Shown here one piece after another: positions 20,579-28,692 of a stretch of 64,000 bases of DNA. Made by a program: the position numbers and the translations under genes. Origin of the DNA: Tabrizicola soli (GTDB lineage Bacteria > Pseudomonadota > Alphaproteobacteria > Rhodobacterales > Rhodobacteraceae); NCBI RefSeq assembly GCF_015999335.1, contig NZ_JAEACP010000024.1, positions 1 through 64,000 of the forward strand. The letters run 5' to 3'. The notes below the pieces were generated by a model that saw only the letters and a program-made list of their open reading frames with translations, searched no databases and was not told the origin of the DNA. Positions within the stretch are counted from its first letter, which is position 1, and the number at the start of each line of letters is the position of its first letter.

Positions 20579-22250
20579 TAGTCACTTGCCTCACGCCCGC
20601 CGTACCCCGGCGGGCGTTCGCATTTGTGGCCAACCCATCGTCGCACAACGACAAAATCGCCCCCAGTTCGCCGCGAAGTTCGATCAGGTGCCCGTTCGGC
20701 GCGTCCGGGTCAGGCGTCAGCGTGACGCTCTCGATCAGGCCACGCAGCAGGTCGGCCGCTTCCGGCCGGGCCTCCGGGTCGTTCAGGGCTTCTGCAAGGT
20801 CCGCGACTTTGCGGGCGTAGGTCTCGGCGAGGCCGGGGTGGATGGCCACCGGTTCCGGTTCGGGCAGGACGGCGAGCTTCGCCTCCAGCTCCGCCCGTTC
20901 CGCTTCCAGCGCGTCCATCTTCGCCTTCATGCTCGGGTGAAACATCCCTTCCGTGATCGCGGTCACGATGTTCTCGATGTCGCGCAGCACCTTCCCGAGG
21001 CGCCGTTCCTGCTCGCCCCGGGCGGCCAGGGTCTCCCGCCGCTCCGCCTGCATCTCCTGCTGCCAGGTCGTGATATATTCCCGGATCAGGTCCGGGTGCA
21101 TCAGCCGCGTCTGAAGCCCGTTCAGGACGCGGGTCTCGACGTCTTTGCGCGCGATCGTCTTCCTGTTCGCGCAGGTTCCTCGGTTCCGGGCGGCTGAGCA
21201 GCCATAGCGCGCGTCGCTGATCATGATGTAACCCGACCCGCAGCAGCCGCAGGTCAAAAGGCCCGACAGCAGGTAGCGCGGGCGGTGGCCGCGTTCGATC
21301 TTCGGCGCGCCGGGGTCTTCCGCCCGTTCCGTCAGGATATCCTCCCGGATCGCGCCCTGGCGCTGTTTGACCCGGGTCCACAAGGCGTCGTCGATGATCC
21401 GCAGGTGCGGGACCTCTTCGGTGATCCAGTCGGAGGCCGGGTTCATCCGGGCCTGCCGTTTGCCGCTGTCCGGATCCTTGATGAAATGCTGCCGGTTCCA
21501 GACCAGGCGACCCCGGTACAGGTCATTGTTGAGGATCCCTGTCCCGCGCTGCCAGTTCCCCGAGATCGTCGAGAAGCTCCACGTCCCCGAACCCTTCCCG
21601 CCCGAGCGGGGCGGGGCGATGCCGTCCCGGTTCAGCCCCATGGCGATCGACCGCGCGCTCAGCCCCCGGTCATACTCCGTGAAAATCCGCCGAACTATGG
21701 CCGCTTCGGCCTCGTCGATGACTCGGTCCCCGGTCGTATGCGTCCCGTCCGGCAAGGGCTGACGGTCCAGCCGGTAGCCGTAGCTGATCCCCCCGGCGGA
21801 CTTCCCTTGCTTCACGCGGCCTTCCAAGCCTCGGTGAGTCTTCTCCGCGAGATGCCGCAGGAAAATCGCGGACATCGTTCCGCCCAGCCCAACATGCATC
21901 TCGCTGATCGGGCCCTCCCCCTTGGTAAAGATCTCCACGCCCAAAAACCGCATGCGCTTGTGCAGCCCCGCGATGTGTTCCTGATCCCGGCTCAGGCGGT
22001 CCAGCGCTTCGGCCACCAGCACGTCGAACCGGCCCGTCATCGCCGCCTGCTGCATCGCCTGAAATCCGGTGCGCAAATGCGTCGCCCCACTGATCGCCTC
22101 GTCCGCGAAGACCTCCACCACCTGCCAGCCCCGCTCCTCCGCAAGCCGGCGGCAAATCCGGACCTGGTCGGTGATCGAGGCCGACGACTGCATGTCCGAC
22201 GAATAGCGCGCGTAGATCGCCGCCCGCAGGCCCGTCTTCTCTCTCATCAC
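20535..22250 (-). CDS. Large serine recombinase
   Basis: A 571-residue serine integrase with the full domain set. The resolvase catalytic domain is ~10-155, with YARYSSDMQ near residue 13 containing the nucleophilic Ser17. The recombinase domain is ~175-290 (GISYGYR, VRRIFTEYDRGLSARSIA). A zinc ribbon (LLTCGCCGSGYIM ... CSAARNRGTCANR) is ~330-370 and a coiled coil follows from ~390. The last residues, GAGFEPAAFRL, are read from the antisense of the tRNA-fMet fragment, so the gene ends inside the attachment remnant. Its start overlaps a small upstream ORF by ATGA. It is the probable mover of an element bounded at 20.58 kb. Confidence 0.92.
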   Translation of the reverse strand: MMREKTGLRAAIYARYSSDMQSSASITDQVRICRRLAEERGWQVVEVFADEAISGATHLRTGFQAMQQAAMTGRFDVLVAEALDRLSRDQEHIAGLHKRMRFLGVEIFTKGEGPISEMHVGLGGTMSAIFLRHLAEKTHRGLEGRVKQGKSAGGISYGYRLDRQPLPDGTHTTGDRVIDEAEAAIVRRIFTEYDRGLSARSIAMGLNRDGIAPPRSGGKGSGTWSFSTISGNWQRGTGILNNDLYRGRLVWNRQHFIKDPDSGKRQARMNPASDWITEEVPHLRIIDDALWTRVKQRQGAIREDILTERAEDPGAPKIERGHRPRYLLSGLLTCGCCGSGYIMISDARYGCSAARNRGTCANRKTIARKDVETRVLNGLQTRLMHPDLIREYITTWQQEMQAERRETLAARGEQERRLGKVLRDIENIVTAITEGMFHPSMKAKMDALEAERAELEAKLAVLPEPEPVAIHPGLAETYARKVADLAEALNDPEARPEAADLLRGLIESVTLTPDPDAPNGHLIELRGELGAILSLCDDGLATNANARRGTAGVRQVTMVAGAGFEPAAFRL

Positions 22251-22519
22251 CGCGTCCCTCTCTCTTCCGACCGCGCCCGCCGCGCATCCACCCGCGCCAG
22301 CAGCCGCACCAACTCAACCAGCGCCGGGTGCGGCGGGGGCAGCGGCGCTCCCGGTCCCGGTGCTTCATGCACAGGCCCGGGCTCAGGCGTCGTCGCCTCA
22401 GCCCCGGGGGCCGTCGTCTTCGGGGCAGGGCGCTGCGCGCGTCCTGCCTGAACTTCCGTCTCTCCCGTCCGGGCCAAGCCCGGCTCATGCTGCGTCCGCG
22501 CAGCTCCTTTCCGTGTCAT
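22247..22519 (-). CDS. Small ORF coupled to the serine recombinase
   Basis: A ~90-residue Pro/Ala-rich protein (start taken as the ATG at 22519; longer starts exist up to 22618). The stop overlaps the recombinase ATG by four bases, so it is translated just ahead of it. Only the C-terminal HPALVELVRLLARVDARRAR looks structured. No family is recognised. It may simply couple translation of the recombinase or act as a directionality factor. Confidence 0.45.
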   Translation of the reverse strand: MTRKGAARTQHEPGLARTGETEVQAGRAQRPAPKTTAPGAEATTPEPGPVHEAPGPGAPLPPPHPALVELVRLLARVDARRARSEERGTR

Positions 22520-22715
22520 CCATCGTTGTCCTGCCTTTCCGGCCCCCGGTTCTGCGAAGCGTTCAAGAACAAGCGTGAATGGAGCTTCTGCCCCCTCGGG
22601 CCACCCGGCCCGCATCACAAGAATAGTCTACGTCCCCTGCCGGCGTCCCGGCCGAAACAGGTTGGCCACCTCGAAAGATGTGGACAACCGCCTGCTGTCG
22701 CCCGCCCGGACCCGT

Positions 22716-23060
22716 TCACACGGGACCGAAGAGATCCAGCTGCCGCGCATCGCACGGCATCGTCTTCCGCTTCCTACGCGGCCGGGGCGGGATGGAACCG
22801 CGACCGCCGATCTTTCCGTGTCCGGCCTGAGCGCGCCCGATATCATCGGGCACGCTCCCCTCGCACAGGCGCTTCGCGAACCGCTTCAAGATGTCTTCCG
22901 CCCAAGACGGCACCCAAACCGAAACCCTACACATACCCGCCGCCTTCTTGCGTTCCGCCGAGGCCGCGCTGTAAACGCGATGCTTGGTCCTGAAGGACGC
23001 GCTGCTTTGCTTCGATTTACCGCTCTTCCGCTTCGAGCCCGTGATAATGTCCTTGGCCAT
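22716..23060 (-). CDS. Hypothetical basic protein
   Basis: A 114-residue protein. The start is at 23060 (MAKDIITGSKRK) because GGAGG lies 5 bases upstream; another start at 23087 lacks this. Both ends are strongly basic, while the centre carries MCRVSVWVPSWAEDILKRFA, a strand-helix reminiscent of ribbon-helix-helix proteins. It could be a small DNA-binding regulator of the mobile segment, but the family is not recognised. Confidence 0.5.
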   Translation of the reverse strand: MAKDIITGSKRKSGKSKQSSASFRTKHRVYSAASAERKKAAGMCRVSVWVPSWAEDILKRFAKRLCEGSVPDDIGRAQAGHGKIGGRGSIPPRPRRKRKTMPCDARQLDLFGPV

Positions 23061-23739
23061 TTTGGCCTCCGCTTTGGTGAAAACCAAGCGTTCTGCTGCT
23101 GATGACGCCTTCTGCGCCTGACCGGAAAAATAGCGATAACAAAGATCTCACGCCATGCTGCCGCCGCCCGCCGTGTGTGAAAGATGTGGATTACGCGCTC
23201 ACAACGACGGTTGACGCCAAACCGCATCCGACCCACAGCCTCGGCGCTGACCTCGGCGCTGACCTCGGCGCTGACCTCGGCGCTGACCTCGGCGCTGACC
23301 TCGGCGCTGACCTCGGCGCTGACCTCGGCGCTGACCTCGACGCTGAGGGGGCTGAGAAGCCGAAAGTGCAGGCGCCCCCGGGCGCAGGTGCCTTCGGCCG
23401 TGGCAAGACCAGTTGTGTGACACGACTCTTCTCCGGCCTGTCCCTGATCCGGGGCCGCCCGCATCACGGATCGGGCGGGGTGCCTGCGGCGCTGTGTTTG
23501 GTTTTTTTGGATGGGTGGGGTTTGGGGAGGCTTGGTTGTTTGGTCTTTGGGTCCGAGGAAAGAAAAAGGAAAAGGAGAACCGCCACCGCTATCACCTGAG
23601 CAGGGTGCCTGCGGCACCTGTGTCGGGTTCTTTTGGGCAATGGGGTATTTGGGTTCTTTTGTTTGAAATGATCCTGTCGGTCTCCCGCCGCTGTTCCTGC
23701 GTCATCGCGCGAACAGCGGCGGGAGCTATGGCGCGTGGA
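23061..23739. other. Non-coding stretch with minisatellite and G/T-rich tract
   Basis: There is no convincing gene. It holds the 12-bp tandem repeat at 23240-23347 and, from about 23470 to 23665, a strongly strand-asymmetric tract: G/T-rich runs (for example GGGTGGGGTTTGGGGAGG near 23512) followed by A/G-rich sequence near 23560. Two imperfect copies of GGGTGCCTGCGGC occur near 23477 and 23603. Open frames crossing the repeat are low complexity on both strands. Confidence 0.5.
23240..23347 (+). repeat. 12-bp tandem repeat, eight perfect copies plus one degenerate
   Basis: The unit CTCGGCGCTGAC is repeated head to tail eight times without change (23240-23335) and once as CTCGACGCTGAG (23336-23347). 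Because the unit is a multiple of three and GC-rich, it stays open in several frames on both strands (GADL repeats on plus, EVSA on minus). No spacer sequence separates the copies, so it is a minisatellite and not a CRISPR. Perfect copies imply recent slippage or expansion. Confidence 0.95.
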
Positions 23740-26229
23740 TCACCGGGTTCCGTCCTCGGCCAGGTCAGGATCGCTTATGTCCGGCATTTGGTCGTGTCCA
23801 CCTGCGTGCCCGGTGTCGCGTCCCTGTCCGAAAGACTTTCCCCCGAGTACCGATTGCCGCGCTGTCAGCACGGGATTGTGGGATTCGGGCATCACGCCTT
23901 CGGGTGCGCGGCTGGCGGCAGGTTCCAGAACAACGCGGTCGAGGAGCGCCGCGAGGGCGGGTCCGGACAGCACGCCGGTGGCCTCAAGGGTCGCCGACAT
24001 CTCCGCGAGGAGCTTCCTATTTGCGGTCAGGATCCGTGTCGCGCGTGCTTCGGCGTTGCGCAGGTGGGTCTCGACCCGTGCCCGAAGACCGGGATCGTTG
24101 CGCAGGTGGCTCTCGCCCCCGTCGACCGGGCCAAGCCAGATCAGCGATTCCCCGAGTCCCCACGAGCTCTCCAGCGCCGTCGCCAGCCGGGTCGCCTTTG
24201 CGAGATCGCTTTCCGGAGCGCCTCCCGCGCCGGTCGTGATGCGACCGAAGATCAGCTGCTCGGCGGCCCTGCCCGCGAGGTTGATGGCCAGATGGGCCTC
24301 AACCAACGGCCGATCTTCTGCATGGTCGGCCAGGCTGGCGGCGGTGAAACCGCCATCGGACGCGAGCGCCACGGTGGACACCCGGGCACGCCCGGTCGCG
24401 GCCCCGACAATGGCATGTCCGGCCTCGTGCGCCGCGACGATCCGGCGCAGCTCCGGGTGCAGCGGGGGCCGCGCCTCCGTGATCGCGGCGGCGAGATCAT
24501 CGAGCGTGAGGTCGCGCCGGTCCCGCCGCGCCGCGCCCCGGGCGCTGCGCACCGCTGCCGCGATATCGGCCCCTGACATGCCGAGGGCGGCCTGAGACGC
24601 CGCGGAGAGGTCAGCATCGGGGAGGTCGGCACCGAGCTGCCAGCGGATCGCTTTGGGCAAAAGCGTGAAGTCCGGATGGGGCAGCGTCAGGATCCGGTCG
24701 AATCGACCGCGCCGCACGATGGCCCTGTCGAGCTTCTCCGGGTGGTTCGTCGCCGCCATGACGATGACGCCTTCATGCCCCTCATAGCCGTCGAGCAGGT
24801 CGATCAGCGCGGTGACGATGTAGTCGGTGTAGGCGGAATTGTGGTCTCGGGGTCGAGCCCTGTCCCCGAAAGCATCGACTTCATCCAGAAACAGCAGCGC
24901 GGGCGCTTGCTCGGCCGCGGTGGCAAAAGCGGCCCTCATCGCCCGGATCATGTCACCGGAGCGGCTGCTTTCGCTCGACCACTTCGCCACCGACCCCGCG
25001 ACCACGGCAATCCCCGCTTCTTGCCCGATGAGCCGGGCGAGCTGCGTCTTGCCCGAGCCCGGCGGCCCGACCAGAAGCGGTCCGCGCGCGACGTCGCGCC
25101 AGCCGATCTGGCCCTCCTGCCAATCACGCAGATCGCGGATCATGGCCTCAAGAGGGTCGCGGACAGACTTTGGCAGGGGGAATTCCGCCCAGCCCGCGCC
25201 TTCGGACGGGGGCGGGCAGAGCGCTTCGGTGATCGCCCGCACCGCGGCCTCCGGATTGGCCGCGCGCAGGGCGAGGGTGGCCCGGTCCGGATCGAGGCGT
25301 GAGACCCGCGCAGAGACCGGAAGGGCCGCGAGGGCCGAATCCGCTCGCTGGCCGGGGTAGACCATGTCGAGCAGGACCGAAAGCATCGTCCGGTCCAGCG
25401 GCGCCAGCACGCATACCCGCGGATGAAGGGCGCGGACTTCACGCGGCGCCGTGCCGGCGACAGCGGTGACCAGCACCAGCGCCCTGCCTTTCTCGAGCGC
25501 CTCGCCTGCCTTGTCCGTCAGGCCGCCCAGAGGACGGTGGCGCTCGGGGCTGCCGGTCCGGACGGCATCCAGCGCGTACAAGAGTTCGGGGGTGTGGGCG
25601 ACGTCCGGCCAGAGCGCAGGTTCGGCCACGATCTGCTCCAGCGTCTTCTTGACGGCATAGTCGAGGGTGGCGCTGCCGGTGGCCAGAAGGGTGACCGCCC
25701 CGCGCTCGCCGAAGGCGGCGGCCAGCGCCTCTGCGTTGCCGAAGGTCGCGGCGATCCGGACCGCCGAAAGCAAGGTCCCAGCCTTGGGGCGCCAGAGAGT
25801 GGCAGGCTCTTTCGCCGTCGGCGGGCAGGGCGGCAGCAGCGGACCAAGATCCGCCGCCGCGGCTTCGATCTGGTCGAGCAGGTCATCGACGGAAAGGGTA
25901 TCGTCGGCGTCGGCGTCGGGAACGGTCGCGGCGTTGGCCCCGGCAGGTTCTGCCGACCCAGACTTGCTGGCCTGCGCGGTGGTGCGGGCAGCATCCTGAT
26001 CGGGCGTTGCCGGGGCGGCGCCCGGCTTGGCGGGGGCCGAGACGCGCCAGCCGGCCCAGCCGCAGCCTTCGACCGCGGCGAGGATGGCCTCGGCGAAGGG
26101 CCGCCAGTCCGGCGTCAGGAGCGTCGTCTCCGGCGCGGTGGCGGTGGGATTAACGCCCATGGGCGTCTGCGAGGCAGGCATGGCTGCGGAGGACATCAGC
26201 GCATGGGAGCGGGATACGGGTGCCGTCAT
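23740..26229 (-). CDS. FtsH-like AAA+ zinc metalloprotease without membrane segment
   Basis: An 829-residue protein, started at 26229 where AGGAG is 7 bases upstream. An N-terminal ~300 residues of unknown, Ala/Pro-rich sequence replace the FtsH membrane region. The AAA module has Walker A GPPGSGKTQ and Walker B LLFLDEVDAFG and an arginine-finger-type stretch RAIVRRGRFDR. The peptidase M41 domain carries HEAGH as the zinc motif and a downstream ESDLAKAT, which supplies the third ligand as in FtsH. No transmembrane helix is visible, so it should be cytosolic. Substrates are unknown; linkage to small mobile-element genes suggests quality control or regulated turnover in the element. Confidence 0.88.
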   Translation of the reverse strand: MTAPVSRSHALMSSAAMPASQTPMGVNPTATAPETTLLTPDWRPFAEAILAAVEGCGWAGWRVSAPAKPGAAPATPDQDAARTTAQASKSGSAEPAGANAATVPDADADDTLSVDDLLDQIEAAAADLGPLLPPCPPTAKEPATLWRPKAGTLLSAVRIAATFGNAEALAAAFGERGAVTLLATGSATLDYAVKKTLEQIVAEPALWPDVAHTPELLYALDAVRTGSPERHRPLGGLTDKAGEALEKGRALVLVTAVAGTAPREVRALHPRVCVLAPLDRTMLSVLLDMVYPGQRADSALAALPVSARVSRLDPDRATLALRAANPEAAVRAITEALCPPPSEGAGWAEFPLPKSVRDPLEAMIRDLRDWQEGQIGWRDVARGPLLVGPPGSGKTQLARLIGQEAGIAVVAGSVAKWSSESSRSGDMIRAMRAAFATAAEQAPALLFLDEVDAFGDRARPRDHNSAYTDYIVTALIDLLDGYEGHEGVIVMAATNHPEKLDRAIVRRGRFDRILTLPHPDFTLLPKAIRWQLGADLPDADLSAASQAALGMSGADIAAAVRSARGAARRDRRDLTLDDLAAAITEARPPLHPELRRIVAAHEAGHAIVGAATGRARVSTVALASDGGFTAASLADHAEDRPLVEAHLAINLAGRAAEQLIFGRITTGAGGAPESDLAKATRLATALESSWGLGESLIWLGPVDGGESHLRNDPGLRARVETHLRNAEARATRILTANRKLLAEMSATLEATGVLSGPALAALLDRVVLEPAASRAPEGVMPESHNPVLTARQSVLGGKSFGQGRDTGHAGGHDQMPDISDPDLAEDGTR

Positions 26230-26315
26230 GACAGTCTCCTGTGACAAGAGAAAAGAGGGAGGCGACCCGCCGCCAAGGGCGGGAGGCAGGCTTGAAAAGG
26301 CAGGGGAAGCAGGGG

Positions 26316-27347
26316 TCAGGCGGGACGCTTATCCGCCTCGATCTGGTCCAACAGGCCCATGATCAGGTCGAAACCCCACGCCTCATATATCTCGCTCTTG
26401 ACGTTCAAGACCCCCGCATAGACCTCCGGCGGGACGACGACGTCGAGATGATGCCGCCGCAGAGTCGCATGGGCGGCGGATTCCTGAGCGCAGGCGTCAT
26501 GGCCGGTCGCCATGGGCAGCACCCGGACCAGCTCGACTCTGGCGCTGCGCGGCAGGCCCAACTGATGGCGGTGCCGCTTGACCGGGGTCTTCGAGAAGCC
26601 GAGCTTCAGAACATGAAGTCCCATCTGCGGCACCTCGATCCGAAGCAAATAGATGAAGGAGTTCCGAGCGTTCCAGGCGCCCCCGCAGGCGGCACATTTG
26701 ACCTGGCCCCAGCTCATGTTGACCCGGGCCACCCTCTGAACATGTCCACAGCTGTGCTGGTAGACCCGATAGCCGGGGTTCCCCTTCGGATCCCGGCTCA
26801 GGCGTGTCCAGCCCTGACGCGCGGCCTCGACCTGCTCGCGCGCGCGGAGACAGCGTTCGCAACGTACATCCGTCCGCTTTGCGGCAACCCGTTCGACGAA
26901 CTCGCGCTGACGGCGGACGACATGGCCGCATCCGGCCCGGTAAAGGCCGTAGTGACGATGCACAGTGTCGCGGCGCAGGAAGATGAGACCCGCAGCCCGG
27001 GCGGCATCGGACAGGTCGGCCTCCGCACAGGCGCCACAGCGCGGCTGCGCGGTCCGCAGGGTATAGGCCTTGTGCGCCGTCAGCCCCCCGCAGGCCGTGC
27101 ATTCCAGCGCGACGTGGAAGCGGTCGCGCAGCCGGGCATGGACCCGGAAGCCCTTCTCTCGCGCGAAATCGTGCCAGGTGGCGGGAACCCGGCCGGGGAA
27201 GTCCACCCAGTCGCTAGCGGGAACATGCCGCGAGCGGTGCGGCACATGCAGGCGGCGCTGGCGGCTGGTGACGACCTCATAGGGGACACCGCGGACAGAG
27301 GGGCGCGTGGGGCGGGGTGCGTGGGGCTGTGTCTTGGTCTTGGGCAT
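26316..27347 (-). CDS. Zinc-ribbon repeat protein with GIY-YIG/T5orf172-like domain
   Basis: A 343-residue protein started at 27347, with CAGGAG upstream. Residues ~80-235 contain several Cys/His knuckles (CTACGGLTAHK ... CGACA; GCGHVVRR ... CERC; SCGHVQRV ... CAACGG), like an array of zinc ribbons. The C-terminal ~110 residues begin NSFIYLLRIEVP, then LHVLKLGFSKTPVKRH and a late SEIYEAW, fitting the T5orf172/MUG113 branch of GIY-YIG nucleases, in which the second motif is degenerate. A nucleic-acid-binding nuclease of mobile elements is the likely role. Catalytic competence is uncertain. Confidence 0.65.
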   Translation of the reverse strand: MPKTKTQPHAPRPTRPSVRGVPYEVVTSRQRRLHVPHRSRHVPASDWVDFPGRVPATWHDFAREKGFRVHARLRDRFHVALECTACGGLTAHKAYTLRTAQPRCGACAEADLSDAARAAGLIFLRRDTVHRHYGLYRAGCGHVVRRQREFVERVAAKRTDVRCERCLRAREQVEAARQGWTRLSRDPKGNPGYRVYQHSCGHVQRVARVNMSWGQVKCAACGGAWNARNSFIYLLRIEVPQMGLHVLKLGFSKTPVKRHRHQLGLPRSARVELVRVLPMATGHDACAQESAAHATLRRHHLDVVVPPEVYAGVLNVKSEIYEAWGFDLIMGLLDQIEADKRPA

Positions 27348-27427
27348 GGGATGCTCCTGAAACGGCATGACGGGGGAGGGCGCGGGAAGGCCCCGCGCCG
27401 GTCGCTGTCTCGAAAAGGGAGAAAGGG

Positions 27428-27955
27428 TCAGGCGAAGGCGGCCGGACCCGCGTCACAGTCGAGGCCCGGGTCCGCCCACGCCTCGGCGCGCGCGTCGAAG
27501 GGATCCTCGAGCGCCAGCCAGGACTCGAGCCCATCCAGCGCTGCATCGATCTGCACGTTGACCTGGTGCGCCCCGGCGATCTTACCCGGCACCCGATAGG
27601 CCCAGCGGCGCAATCGCGCATTCGCACGCAGGTCCGCGACCTCCTCGGGATCAGGCGACTCGCTCACATCCATGAACAGCCGTGCCACCCGCTGCACGCT
27701 GCGGTCAGCCTCACCCTCCGCCGGGGTCGCCAGAACCGCCGCGCAGGCCGCCTTCGTCGCCGCCAGCGACGCATCCGCCGCCGCGATCCATTGATCAACG
27801 GCCGGGTCCTGACCCGAGTACCCGCACAGGTCCCGCTCGTCCTCAATCAGGCGGGGAAGCGTGCCGAGGAAGGCGGTGAAAAGGGCCAGAACGGAAACCG
27901 ACGAGGTCGGGGCTTTTCCATCACACTTTTTGACGCTATAAAGAGAAGTAGTCAT
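27428..27955 (-). CDS. Hypothetical helical protein
   Basis: A 175-residue protein started at 27955 (MTTSLYSVKKCDGK), the first ATG after the divergent regulatory region; the frame continues upstream through the promoter only as random sequence. It is helical, with a conserved-looking VSVLALFTAFLGTLPRLIE and Ala-rich AADASLAATKAACAAVL. There is no signal peptide or catalytic motif. It is the first gene of the minus-strand run that continues into the zinc-ribbon and FtsH-like genes, so it belongs to the same maintenance module. Confidence 0.55.
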   Translation of the reverse strand: MTTSLYSVKKCDGKAPTSSVSVLALFTAFLGTLPRLIEDERDLCGYSGQDPAVDQWIAAADASLAATKAACAAVLATPAEGEADRSVQRVARLFMDVSESPDPEEVADLRANARLRRWAYRVPGKIAGAHQVNVQIDAALDGLESWLALEDPFDARAEAWADPGLDCDAGPAAFA

Positions 27956-28040
27956 TCCAGTCTCCTTGCATGAGGGTCTGTGTCTGGCCAGGACGGGGTG
28001 CGAGGTTCCAGCTCTGCCCCGTCCGTCCATGAACACTAAA

Positions 28041-28075
28041 TAACTACATAAAGTCGTAAAGTCAAGAAGTGTGCC
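28041..28075. promoter_or_regulatory. AT-rich divergent promoter with direct repeats, likely RHH operator
   Basis: The 120 bases between the divergent 175-residue gene and the ribbon-helix-helix gene are AT-rich and contain TAAAGTC twice in tandem (28049-28055 and 28057-28063), just before the RHH start. Ribbon-helix-helix repressors bind short direct or inverted repeats, so autoregulation through this site is plausible. No experimental support is available. Confidence 0.4.
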
Positions 28076-28267
28076 ATGAAAAAAATGGGGCGTCCGCCCG
28101 TCGATACTGAAGCTGTGACCGTGCGTCTGCCTCGCGAACTGATCGCCGCGCTCGATGACGCGCGTCGTGAGGATCCGGAAATGCCGACGCGGCAAGAAGT
28201 TATCAGGCGGGTTCTGGTCGCATGGCAGGCTGGTCGCTCGGCCCATGACGACGCTGGCGCATCCTGA
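28076..28267 (+). CDS. Ribbon-helix-helix (CopG/Arc-like) regulator
   Basis: A 63-residue protein with the RHH pattern: the strand AVTVRLPRELIAALDDARRE followed by the turn and helix PTRQEVIRRVLVAW. The N-terminal MKKMGRPPVD is typical of small plasmid/antitoxin-type RHH proteins. It is divergently transcribed from the adjacent minus-strand genes and probably represses the shared promoter. No toxin partner is visible immediately downstream. Confidence 0.75.
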   Translation: MKKMGRPPVDTEAVTVRLPRELIAALDDARREDPEMPTRQEVIRRVLVAWQAGRSAHDDAGAS

Positions 28268-28692
28268 GCGCCGGTGCCTCTGGCAGGTGCATGTGAAGAG
28301 CCGCTCTTTCGCCTAAGGATTGAAGCGCCGCTGACGGATCGTGAAGTTCGCCTTCCTCGACCGTCGCGTGCCAGGCAAGCCTGCTCCTTGGTGTCAGGCC
28401 CGTTCGTCGATCGCGCGGGACGCCGCGGCGCATCTGGACCGGCTCTTCGATCTCTTGCAGGTCCAGGATCTACTCAAGCAGGGGGGAGGGGATATCAGTT
28501 CAAGCTCCCCAACCGGGTCCCCGGCAGGCCGAGGGCATGCACCGGCTGTCGTGCTATATCTTGCGCTCTGCGGCCGTCGGATAGGGGGCGGACAACGGAC
28601 GTTCGTCGCAGTGAGCAGTTCCGTGACTTCGTCCCGAAAGCAGCCATTCGATGAAGTGGACGGGCCTGTCGTCGAACCTTCTCTGGCTTACT
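28268..28692. other. Gap between RHH gene and radical SAM operon
   Basis: About 425 bases. Open frames exist on plus but are low quality, without ribosome sites or family resemblance, and they mutually overlap. The sequence becomes AT-richer toward 28690, where the radical SAM gene ends. It may be decayed mobile-element sequence; nothing can be identified. Confidence 0.4.

Noticed and set aside
23240-23347. CRISPR array
   Set aside because: The repeats are contiguous 12-mers without spacers.
22886-23617. Protein genes across the 12-bp repeat on either strand
   Set aside because: Several frames are open only because the unit is 12 bp; flanking sequence is low complexity with no ribosome site.
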